Positions 1 to 6,290 of a stretch of DNA of 6,963 bases are shown here, in pieces (within the stretch, counting starts at the first letter, position 1; every line of letters starts with the position of its first letter). Under the pieces are notes generated by a model. It was not told the origin of the DNA. It ran no database searches and was given only the letters and a program-made list of their open reading frames with translations. Source of the DNA: DASQFU01 sp035632955 (GTDB lineage Bacteria; Eisenbacteria; RBG-16-71-46); assembly GCA_035632955.1 (NCBI GenBank), contig DASQFU010000100.1, positions 1 to 6,963 on the forward strand. Reading direction: 5' to 3'. The position numbers were made by a program, and so were the translations under genes.

Positions 1-956
1 TAGCCGATCGTGCTGCGAAACCCGCCTGCGAACGCGCCGCGCGTCGCGAGCGCCGACATTCGGGAGTCGAGGACGCTCCCCGCCAACGCGCGGTTCGCGA
101 GCGCGAGCGCCGCGGCGTCGGCGTGGGACCGTGGCGGCGTGAGCCACCCGAAGCGGATCTCTGCGCGATCGGCGGAGGGCAGATCCACGAGCGTCAGGGC
201 GCCGTCGCCGGGTGTGGACGGAGGCGCCGGGGCCGGTGGCTCGCCGCCCGACCAGCCGCCGAGGCGGGCTTCGACGAGCGCGAGCGCACGGGACGGCGCG
301 ATGTCGCCGGCGATCGCGAGCACCGCGCCCCGCGGGCGGTAGAACGCGCGATGAAACGCGCGGACCTGATCCACGCCGATCCGGGGCAGAGTCTCGATCG
401 TTCCGAGCACAGGCCGGGCGTAGGGATGCCCGGGGAACAGATGCGCGGCGAGGTGATCGTCCGCCAGCGCATCGGCGTTTCCGCGCGCCTGGTGGGCGAC
501 TCCGAGGGTTTGGCGCTTGAGCCGCTCGAGCTCATCGCTCGGGAACACGGGGTTGAGCAGCGCATCGGCGAGCAGCTCGAAACCGCTCTCGAGCTGAGAC
601 GCAAGGAATGCACCGCCGACGATCGAATAGTCGCGCTGGGCGCTGGTGGTGACGATGCCGCCCAGGTCATCGACGTCGCCGGCGAACCCCTCGGCGGTTC
701 GAGACGTGGTCCCGTGCCGCAGCATCTGCGCGGTGAGCGCGGCAACGCCGAGCGCGTGTTGCGGCTCGTGCGCGACCCCGGCCGGGATCATGAGCTGCAT
801 CTGCACCACCGGTACGCGGTGGTCCGAGAACACGGCCACCTCGAGCCCGTTCGAGAGCGTGCGGACGACCGGCGGCCGGTAGGCTTCCTCCGCGCGCACG
901 GGCGCGACCGCAACCAGGAGCCCCGCGCACAGCGCCAACATCGGACGTCGCGTCAT
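1..956 (-). CDS. M16 peptidase-like non-catalytic partner subunit, 3' end cut by window edge
   Basis: The ATG at 956-954 opens a frame with no stop down to base 1, giving 318 codons of an incomplete protein. Residues 1-22 form a signal peptide (hydrophobic LALCAGLLVAVAP, cleavage likely after VRA), so export to the periplasm is expected. Residues 32-45 (RTLSNGLEVAVFSD) are the classic M16 opening strand, and the N-terminal M16 fold continues to about residue 235 (for example NPVFPSDELERLKRQ and AFYRPRGAVLAIAGD). A proline-rich linker (about 239-250) leads into the second M16 half, which is truncated. The zinc motif HxxEH is absent: the aligned stretch reads GVAALTAQMLRHGT, with A73, A76 and Q77 in place of His, Glu and His. 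In M16B pairs such a subunit binds substrate and completes the active site of its partner. It follows the active subunit with an ATGA overlap, so translation is probably coupled. It could instead be a scaffold without any catalytic contribution. Confidence 0.9.
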   Translation of the reverse strand, partial: MTRRPMLALCAGLLVAVAPVRAEEAYRPPVVRTLSNGLEVAVFSDHRVPVVQMQLMIPAGVAHEPQHALGVAALTAQMLRHGTTSRTAEGFAGDVDDLGGIVTTSAQRDYSIVGGAFLASQLESGFELLADALLNPVFPSDELERLKRQTLGVAHQARGNADALADDHLAAHLFPGHPYARPVLGTIETLPRIGVDQVRAFHRAFYRPRGAVLAIAGDIAPSRALALVEARLGGWSGGEPPAPAPPSTPGDGALTLVDLPSADRAEIRFGWLTPPRSHADAAALALANRALAGSVLDSRMSALATRGAFAGGFRSTIG

Positions 957-2275
957 GGCCGCGTCCCTCCCGCGGCGGGCATCCACACCGCCGAGCGCGC
1001 GGCCGGCATCAGGTAGCGGGCGGCCGCACGCTGCACGTCCGCAGCGCTCGCGGTGCGCAGGCGTTCGAGATCGCGTGCGACCTGGTTTGGATCGTCGCCG
1101 AGGATCAGCGTCGTGCCCAGCACCTGCGCGCGGGATCGCGGGGTCTGCAGCGACGTCACCAGGCCGAACTCCGCCTGTCGGCGCGCGCGTGCCAGCTCGT
1201 CCTCGCTCACCGGCTCCCGCGCCAACCGCTCCACCTGCGCCAGGACTGCCTGCTCGACCGCCGCGCTGTCGGACTGGGGCCTGAGCGCGACCGTCACATA
1301 GAAGAGCGACCCGCCACGTTGCGGCTCGTGACCGCCGCCGGCGTACAACGCCATTCGCTTGTCCACCAGCTCGCGCCCGAGCCGCGAGGAGGCGCCGTTG
1401 GAGAGGATCATCGACAGCAGCGCCATCACCGGCGTGTCGGGATCGGCCCCGGCCGGCCCGCGCCAGCCGAGCAACAGGAGCGGATACGGCAGGTCCGAAG
1501 GCTCGGACGCACGCCGCGGCTCGGTTTGCGGCGGCTCGCTCGGCGACGTCTGGCGCGGCGCTGCCCCGGGCCGGGATGCGCCGGAGCTAAACGCCTTGCG
1601 GAGGGCGCTCAGCACCGGTTCGGGCTCGAAGCGACCGACGACCGACACGGTCGCATGGTGGGGCGTGAAGCGCGCTCGATAGTGGTCGCGCGCACCCGCG
1701 AGCGTGATGCGGTCGAGATCCTGGTCGAGCCCGAACACGGGCCACCGGTACGGCTGCGAGCGGAACGCGAGTCCGTAGAGCCGCTGCAGTCCGCGCGCGA
1801 ACGGCGTCCGCTCGCGTGCTTCCGCGCGCGCCCGCCGCTTCTCCTGATCGAGCTTGGCTTCGGTGAGAGCCAGCGAGCTCATGCGCTCCGCTTCCAGCTC
1901 GAACGCCAGCGGCCACGATCCGGACGGCAGCGTCTGGTGAAAGCACACCGCATCGTTGGTCGTGAACGCTCCGGAGGAGCCGCCTTCGGCTTCGATCCGC
2001 CGTTTGTGCTCCTGGGGCCCGAAGCGTGCCGAGCCGTCGAACATCAGGTGCTCGAATAAGTGCGTGATGCCCGTCTGGCCGGGCCGCTCGGCGGCGCGAT
2101 ACCAGATCGCGACGTCCACGGAGCCGGCGAGCGAATCCGGCGCCAGCAACACGCGCAGGCCGTTGTCGAGCGTCACGAGTCGCAGGTTGGCGAGCGCCGG
2201 CACCGGGTCCGTGCCCGCGCCGGCGGCCGGCAGCACCAGCGCGAGCAATGCCGCTCCGATCACGTTTCGTGTCAT
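953..2275 (-). CDS. M16 family zinc metallopeptidase, active-type subunit
   Basis: This 440-residue protein has the length of a single-ring M16B peptidase, a family that cleaves peptides and small unfolded proteins inside a closed chamber. Residues 1-20 form a signal peptide (cleavage near AGA), with no lipobox, so the mature enzyme is probably periplasmic. The inverted zinc motif is intact: H72, E75 and H76 in THLFEHLMFDGS, with E152 as the expected third ligand, 75 residues after H76. E75 would be the general base. The first M16 half spans about 30-228. A Pro/Ser/Arg-rich linker of roughly 33 residues (230-262) joins it to the second half (about 263-430), which contains SNGASSRLGRELVDKRMALY. 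That stretch keeps Y311 but has V304 where R/Y partner subunits usually carry arginine, as expected for the metal-binding member of a pair. The stop overlaps the start of the non-catalytic partner gene downstream. The upstream gene is a subtilase 83 bases away. The substrate cannot be told from sequence. PqqL-like or YmxG-like names would be guesses. Confidence 0.95.
   Translation of the reverse strand: MTRNVIGAALLALVLPAAGAGTDPVPALANLRLVTLDNGLRVLLAPDSLAGSVDVAIWYRAAERPGQTGITHLFEHLMFDGSARFGPQEHKRRIEAEGGSSGAFTTNDAVCFHQTLPSGSWPLAFELEAERMSSLALTEAKLDQEKRRARAEARERTPFARGLQRLYGLAFRSQPYRWPVFGLDQDLDRITLAGARDHYRARFTPHHATVSVVGRFEPEPVLSALRKAFSSGASRPGAAPRQTSPSEPPQTEPRRASEPSDLPYPLLLLGWRGPAGADPDTPVMALLSMILSNGASSRLGRELVDKRMALYAGGGHEPQRGGSLFYVTVALRPQSDSAAVEQAVLAQVERLAREPVSEDELARARRQAEFGLVTSLQTPRSRAQVLGTTLILGDDPNQVARDLERLRTASAADVQRAAARYLMPAARSAVWMPAAGGTRP
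966..971 (-). promoter_or_regulatory. Shine-Dalgarno site for the M16 partner gene
   Basis: The minus strand reads GGGAGG here, nine bases before the ATG at 956-954. It lies inside the end of the upstream M16 coding sequence. It supports the chosen start and means the partner can recruit ribosomes itself as well as by coupling through the ATGA overlap. Confidence 0.6.
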
Positions 2276-2286
2276 GTCCTGGGTCG

Positions 2287-2292
2287 TCCTTT
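2287..2292 (-). promoter_or_regulatory. Probable Shine-Dalgarno site for the active M16 gene
   Basis: The minus strand reads AAAGGA, 11 bases before the ATG at 2275-2273. The spacing is somewhat long but usable. It supports the chosen start, which also gives a proper signal peptide. Confidence 0.45.
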
Positions 2293-2358
2293 CAGGTCGC
2301 GAATCGCGCGCGCCAAACGCGACGCCCGCTCATGAATCACGCGCGGAGGCGAGGCGAA

Positions 2359-4191
2359 TCAACGCAGCGAAACGATACGCGCCGAGATCCGTTCGCCGCC
2401 GGCTTCGGCGGTGATGAAGTAGAGTCCCGATCCCACCCGGCGTCCCTTCGAGCCGAGCCCGTTCCAGCTCACCGTGGTCCACGCGTCGCGCCGCAACTCC
2501 CCGGACCACAGATCGGCCACGACGCGGCCCTGCGCGTCCATGACGCGAACGCGCGCGGCGCTCGTCGCCGGCCCCGCTTCGCCGATCGCGAACCGGATCT
2601 GGACCGGCGCGCCGTCGCTGCGCAGCGGATTGGGCCCGATCAGCGCCAGGCCGATGAAGCCGCGCCCGCCGACCGGGACGCCGGCGGTCGAATCCCAGCT
2701 CAGCGCCGACAACCCGTTCGGAATGCCGTAGCCGACGCGGACATCGGGCTGCGTCGCGCGCGACGCCGTCTGGCGCAACGCGCGGATCACCCGCGCCGGC
2801 GTCCATGCCGGCCGCGCCTGCATCAGGCACGCCGCCAGCCCGGCCACCAGCGGGCACGAGAACGAAGTGCCGTTGCTCGTGCTATAGGCATTCGGGTTGC
2901 CCGAGGCCGATGCGATCGCGGCGCCAACCCCGCGCGCCGCGAGGTCGGGTTTGATCCGGCCGTCGGCGCTCGGCCCGAACGACGAGAAGCCGGCCACGGT
3001 GCCACCGGCGTCGACGGCGCCGACCGCGATCATGCTGTCGCCATGCACGTCGCTCGGGGCGATCAGGTAGTGCCAGGGCCCGCTGCCTTCGTTGCCGACC
3101 GAGTTGACGACCAGAATGCCCTTGCTGGCGGCGATCTGAGCGGCCCGACTCACGACCGTGGTGTGGCCGTTCATGTCCTGGTAGGTGTAGTCGTTGCCGG
3201 AGCCGTCGAAATCGAAGTAGCCGACCGAGGAAGAAACGATGTCGGCTCCCAGGCTGTCCGCCCATTCCGCGCCCATGCCCCAGAACACCATCTCGACCGG
3301 CGTCTCGCTGAAACTGTTCTCGGTGCGGCCGACGGCGAACTCCGCGCCGTACGCGGCGCCGACGTAGACGCCCGGGCGGTTTCCGGCGATCATGCTCAGC
3401 GTCCACGTCCCGTGGCTGTATCCGGCGAGCGCGGTCGTATCCTGGACGTTGCCGTCGCCCTGCACGAAATCGCGCTGCCGTCCGGGCGGGATCGACAGGT
3501 CGCGCAGCGCTTCGTGCTTGTGGATGTAGTTGAAGCCCTCGTCCAGCACACAGATCAGCACGCCGCCGCCGACGTAGCCCGAGTCGTGGACGGCCGGCAC
3601 ACCGATCTGAGCAAGCTGGCCGAGCGTCTGCCCGTAGTCGATCCCAGCGCCTTCCGGCTCGTTGTCGCCGGGCGGCCGGCTCGGGACGAGACGCTCGGGA
3701 TCGGCTGGGAACACGGTCGTGCGCCGCGCGAGCAGCACCGGCTCGATCCGCGCCACGGACGGAATGGCGGCGAGCCGGACGAGCTGCTCCCCGTCGGCGC
3801 GTACCGCCGTCCAGTTGAACCAGCGTGAGACCCCGTACGGTGTCAGGCCGAGGTTGTGCAGACGTTCGAGATACGGCCCGTGCACCGGCAGATCGCGATA
3901 GTCGACCACCGGGTCGACGCCCGCACGATCGCGGCGCGCCCGGGCGCGCGGAGAGAGAACGGCCTCCGCGACCGCCAGCCGCGCCGCCAGGTCCGAGGGG
4001 CCGTGCTCGCCCTTGTCGGTGAACGTGACCCATACCGGCCGCGGCTCCGGGTCCGCGGCGAGCACGGCGCCGAGCAGGCGGCCGTCGAGCTTACGCGCCA
4101 CATCGGGCGGCAAGTCGGCCAGCGCGGTGGCAGTGCACAGCGCCCCTGCCAGCATCGCGACCATGATTCGCCGACGTACGCCGAGCCGCAT
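2359..4191 (-). CDS. Secreted subtilisin-like serine protease (S8) with FlgD-like C-terminal domain
   Basis: This 610-residue endopeptidase is predicted to act outside the cell or at its surface. Residues 1-25 are a signal peptide (basic start, hydrophobic MVAMLAGALCTATA, cleavage after ALA). Residues 26 to about 160 look like an inhibitory propeptide of the type common in FCB-group subtilases (VWVTFTDKG, LSPRARARR, SRWFNWTAV, IPSVARIEPV). The catalytic domain runs from about 185 to 500. Its triad is D217 (CVLDEGFN), H260 (YSHGTW) and S443 (NGTSFSCPLVAG), with oxyanion N367 (NSVGNEGS). All are present, so it should be active. Residues 515-610 form a small beta-rich module (IGPNP, VRVMDAQGRVV, VSWNGLGSKGRRVGSGLYF, ending IVSLR) like FlgD Ig-like and type A sorting domains, suggesting export or anchoring through a type IX-like route. 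The start is fixed by the signal peptide and a strong AAGGAG site nine bases upstream. It follows the asparaginase gene by 54 bases and precedes the M16 pair. Its substrate specificity cannot be told. Confidence 0.96.
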   Translation of the reverse strand: MRLGVRRRIMVAMLAGALCTATALADLPPDVARKLDGRLLGAVLAADPEPRPVWVTFTDKGEHGPSDLAARLAVAEAVLSPRARARRDRAGVDPVVDYRDLPVHGPYLERLHNLGLTPYGVSRWFNWTAVRADGEQLVRLAAIPSVARIEPVLLARRTTVFPADPERLVPSRPPGDNEPEGAGIDYGQTLGQLAQIGVPAVHDSGYVGGGVLICVLDEGFNYIHKHEALRDLSIPPGRQRDFVQGDGNVQDTTALAGYSHGTWTLSMIAGNRPGVYVGAAYGAEFAVGRTENSFSETPVEMVFWGMGAEWADSLGADIVSSSVGYFDFDGSGNDYTYQDMNGHTTVVSRAAQIAASKGILVVNSVGNEGSGPWHYLIAPSDVHGDSMIAVGAVDAGGTVAGFSSFGPSADGRIKPDLAARGVGAAIASASGNPNAYSTSNGTSFSCPLVAGLAACLMQARPAWTPARVIRALRQTASRATQPDVRVGYGIPNGLSALSWDSTAGVPVGGRGFIGLALIGPNPLRSDGAPVQIRFAIGEAGPATSAARVRVMDAQGRVVADLWSGELRRDAWTTVSWNGLGSKGRRVGSGLYFITAEAGGERISARIVSLR

Positions 4192-4200
4192 TGGCTCACG

Positions 4201-4206
4201 CTCCTT
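4201..4206 (-). promoter_or_regulatory. Strong Shine-Dalgarno site for the subtilase gene
   Basis: The minus strand reads AAGGAG, nine bases before the ATG at 4191-4189. It is the clearest ribosome binding site in the window and fixes the start of the subtilase. It sits in the 54-base gap after the asparaginase stop codon, where no promoter-like pair of hexamers stands out. Confidence 0.75.
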
Positions 4207-4245
4207 GGCCCGTCCGAACCCGCGTACTCATTCCCGACGTCGATC

Positions 4246-5262
4246 TCACGCGGTATGCGAGACCACCTGGACGGAGGCTTCCAGCGCCCCGACCTCGGTG
4301 CCCGCATCGTTGTGCAGCACCGGTCGCCGTGAAGCTGACAAGCGGTCGAGCTCCTCGGGGCTCAGCTCACCCAGGTGCTCGAGCAACGCCACGGTCGCTG
4401 CGGAGAGGCCACGCGCCTGGCCGTCCTCGCACTTCACCGCGATGCCGAAACCTCGGGCCGGCAAGCCGACGCATTCCAAGCCCTCGGCCCCGCCCTTCGC
4501 CACCATCCGGCCGGATGTGCGTTCCATGAGCGCGGTGCTGAAGCGGCCATCGCCGCCGACCGCCTTGGGGTGTTCGCTCATCGCCGTGCGGATGCGATGC
4601 AGCGCGCGCTCGCGCGCCGAGCCGCCGGGCTCCGCCGCCGCCAGATGCGCGTACGCGCGCGCCATACCGGTGAGCGGCAGGCCGAACACGCTCACGCCGC
4701 AGCCGTCCACCCCGACGCCGAGGCTTTCAGGCGGCAGGCCGCACAACTCCGCGACCGTCGCGCGCATCAACCGTTGCACCGGATGATCCGGCTGCTCGTA
4801 GCCGCGCGCCGGCCAGCCCTCCGAGAGTGCGAGACAGAGCATGCCGGCGTGCTTCCCGGAGCAGTTGTTGTAGAGCGGCGAGCGCTCCTGCGGATGCGCC
4901 CGCACGTAGGCCAGCGAGCCCGGGTCCAGCGGCTCGTGAAACCCGCACGCGAGATGGCCCTCGCCGAGACCGAAACGCGCGAGCAGATCGCGTACCAGCC
5001 GAACGTGGCTCTCGGCGCCGGTGTGGGAGGCCGCCATCACCGCCAGCTCTTCCTGGGACAGCCGCCAGCGATCCGCGTGGCCGCGCTCCACGAGCGGCAG
5101 CAACTGGAAAGGCTTCGCGGCCGAGCGGAAGGTGGTGATCAGATCGGCGTGCTCGGTTCCTTCGATCCTGTGACCCTGGCGATCCACGACCGCGGCCTGC
5201 ACGCGATGGCGCGACTCGGGGATCGAGCCACGCCATACCAGGATGTCGATCTGAAGAGGCAT
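4246..5262 (-). CDS. L-asparaginase, Rhizobium etli ReAV type (asparaginase II family, PF06089)
   Basis: The enzyme hydrolyses L-asparagine to aspartate and ammonia. Its 338 residues contain the family signature in order: RGSIPESRHR near the start, FRSAAKPFQ (45-53), SHTGAESH (79-86), YNNCSGKHAGM (131-141), VDGCGV (185-190), SEHPKAVGGDGRFST (229-243) and VAKGGAEG (254-261). From memory of the ReAV crystal structure, its key residues are the pairs Ser48-Lys51 and Ser80-Lys263 and a zinc site of Cys135, Lys138 and Cys189. The matching residues here are S47-K50, S79-K256, C134, K137 and C188, so all are kept and the enzyme should be active. It is unrelated in fold to the E. coli AnsA/AnsB and plant-type asparaginases. 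There is no signal peptide, so it should be cytoplasmic, unlike most of its neighbours. The start fits the family N-terminus, but no Shine-Dalgarno sequence precedes it, so translation may be weak or depend on readthrough from the upstream gene 44 bases away. Confidence 0.95.
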   Translation of the reverse strand: MPLQIDILVWRGSIPESRHRVQAAVVDRQGHRIEGTEHADLITTFRSAAKPFQLLPLVERGHADRWRLSQEELAVMAASHTGAESHVRLVRDLLARFGLGEGHLACGFHEPLDPGSLAYVRAHPQERSPLYNNCSGKHAGMLCLALSEGWPARGYEQPDHPVQRLMRATVAELCGLPPESLGVGVDGCGVSVFGLPLTGMARAYAHLAAAEPGGSARERALHRIRTAMSEHPKAVGGDGRFSTALMERTSGRMVAKGGAEGLECVGLPARGFGIAVKCEDGQARGLSAATVALLEHLGELSPEELDRLSASRRPVLHNDAGTEVGALEASVQVVSHTA

Positions 5263-5306
5263 TTCGTGCCGGGCGCGGGCGGTGGCGTCCGCCGAAGGGT
5301 CAAGGG

Positions 5307-6287
5307 TCAGCGGATGACAACGAACCGGTTCTGGAACGAGAACGAGGCCGATTCGACGCGGTACACGTAGATGCCCGAGCTGACGTTCTGCCCGTTCTGG
5401 TTCTTGAGATCCCAGCGCGCGAAATCGCGCACCAGATCGTTGTGATCGAGCTCGATCACGAGATCGCCCGACAGGGTGTAGATGCGAATGCGCGCCTGCG
5501 ACGGAAGGTTGATGAAATGCAGCTCGTTGCCGTCCTGCGTATCCCAGGCCTCGTTCGCGCGGAATGGATTCGGGACCACGTAAACGCGCTCTAAATCCGC
5601 GGTCGGTCCGCCGGTCGGCTCGATCGGCGCCGAGGTCAGGTTACGCGCCTTGTGGTTCAGGTTCGGGCATTGCGGCGGAGGCGTCGTGCAGTTCGTGAGA
5701 TCCGGGATGAACAGGTCGAGGAAATCGTTGTCGGTGATGTTCCGGGCTTCGTAGGTGATGCTGTACCACGTGCGGAAGCCGTCATGCGGGCCCGGCGGAG
5801 GCACGAGCCGGAACACCGAGTCACCGCGACTCAAGCACTGGCCGCGCTCGTCGACGATCCGGCACACCTTCTCGAAGCGGCCGCTCGAGTCGGGGTCGAT
5901 GAACGTCGCGACCCGTCCCGGCAACGCCGTCAGCGTGTCGATGCGCGGGAAATGCCAGAGCAGCAGCGAGTCCGGCGCCTGCACCGAGAAGCGCCGGATC
6001 AGCACCAGGCGCGAGGTATCCGGCGAGTTGATGACCCGATAGAGGCGATAGCCGCCGAAGTCGGGACGCGCCTCCGCCCGCGGATCGCGCAACCAGCGCA
6101 CCGTGGTCGTCCGGGGGCGGGCGGCGATGCTGTCGGTTCCGCCGACGTAGGCGCCCGAGAACGCCCACACCGGAATGCTGGGAAATCCCGGCTGGCCGAG
6201 CGCCGCGGGAGCCCAGCTCAGCGTGGCCAGCGCCAATCCAAGCGCGGGGACGAACGCACCGGATGTCTTTCGGAAGCAGCGCCCCAT
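5307..6287 (-). CDS. Secreted protein with Fn3-like region and FlgD/type A sorting-like C-terminal domain
   Basis: I do not recognise a named family for the 326-residue whole. Residues 1-31 are a signal peptide (hydrophobic AFVPALGLALATLSWAPAA, cleavage near ALG-Q). Residues about 60-185 look like a fibronectin type III-type beta sandwich: TTVRW near the start, FGGYRLYRVINSPD in the middle and TWYSITYEARNIT at the end, a pattern common in surface proteins of FCB-group bacteria. Two cysteine pairs (C142/C151 and C200/C207) could form disulfides after export. Residues 234-326 form the C-terminal domain: VYVVPNPFRANEAW, IRIYTLSGDLVIEL, ARWDLKNQNGQNVSSGIYVY and the end RFVVIR. This is the layout of FlgD Ig-like and type IX secretion sorting domains. 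No catalytic motif is visible, so a structural or binding role at the surface is likely. The start lies three bases after the stop of the upstream gene, which suggests co-transcription and possibly a joint surface function. No strong Shine-Dalgarno site is seen. Confidence 0.88.
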   Translation of the reverse strand: MGRCFRKTSGAFVPALGLALATLSWAPAALGQPGFPSIPVWAFSGAYVGGTDSIAARPRTTTVRWLRDPRAEARPDFGGYRLYRVINSPDTSRLVLIRRFSVQAPDSLLLWHFPRIDTLTALPGRVATFIDPDSSGRFEKVCRIVDERGQCLSRGDSVFRLVPPPGPHDGFRTWYSITYEARNITDNDFLDLFIPDLTNCTTPPPQCPNLNHKARNLTSAPIEPTGGPTADLERVYVVPNPFRANEAWDTQDGNELHFINLPSQARIRIYTLSGDLVIELDHNDLVRDFARWDLKNQNGQNVSSGIYVYRVESASFSFQNRFVVIR

Positions 6288-6290
6288 CGC

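Noticed and set aside
123..1016. A plus-strand open frame of 297 codons at the left end.
   Set aside because: It is the antisense shadow of the M16 partner gene, whose own frame runs off the window with no stop.
2296..2323. An inverted repeat (GTCGCG / CGCGAC, 16-base loop) in the gap between the subtilase and M16 genes, considered as a terminator.
   Set aside because: The stem is only six base pairs in very GC-rich sequence and no T-run follows on the minus strand, so it is probably chance.
2248..3828. A long plus-strand open frame of 526 codons opposite the subtilase gene.
   Set aside because: Its product is mostly Arg, Ala, His, Asp and Val without any domain, and it lies opposite a gene with a full catalytic triad. 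Long antisense frames are expected in such GC-rich coding DNA.
5296..5309. A perfect 7-base tandem repeat (minus strand TGACCCT twice), the first copy containing the stop codon of the Fn3-like gene.
   Set aside because: It is real in the sequence but only two short copies, with nothing tying it to a regulator, so it is likely coincidental.
4375..5370. A plus-strand open frame of 331 codons opposite the asparaginase gene.
   Set aside because: The translation is Arg/Ala/His-rich with no recognisable motif, and the minus strand encodes a well-conserved enzyme.
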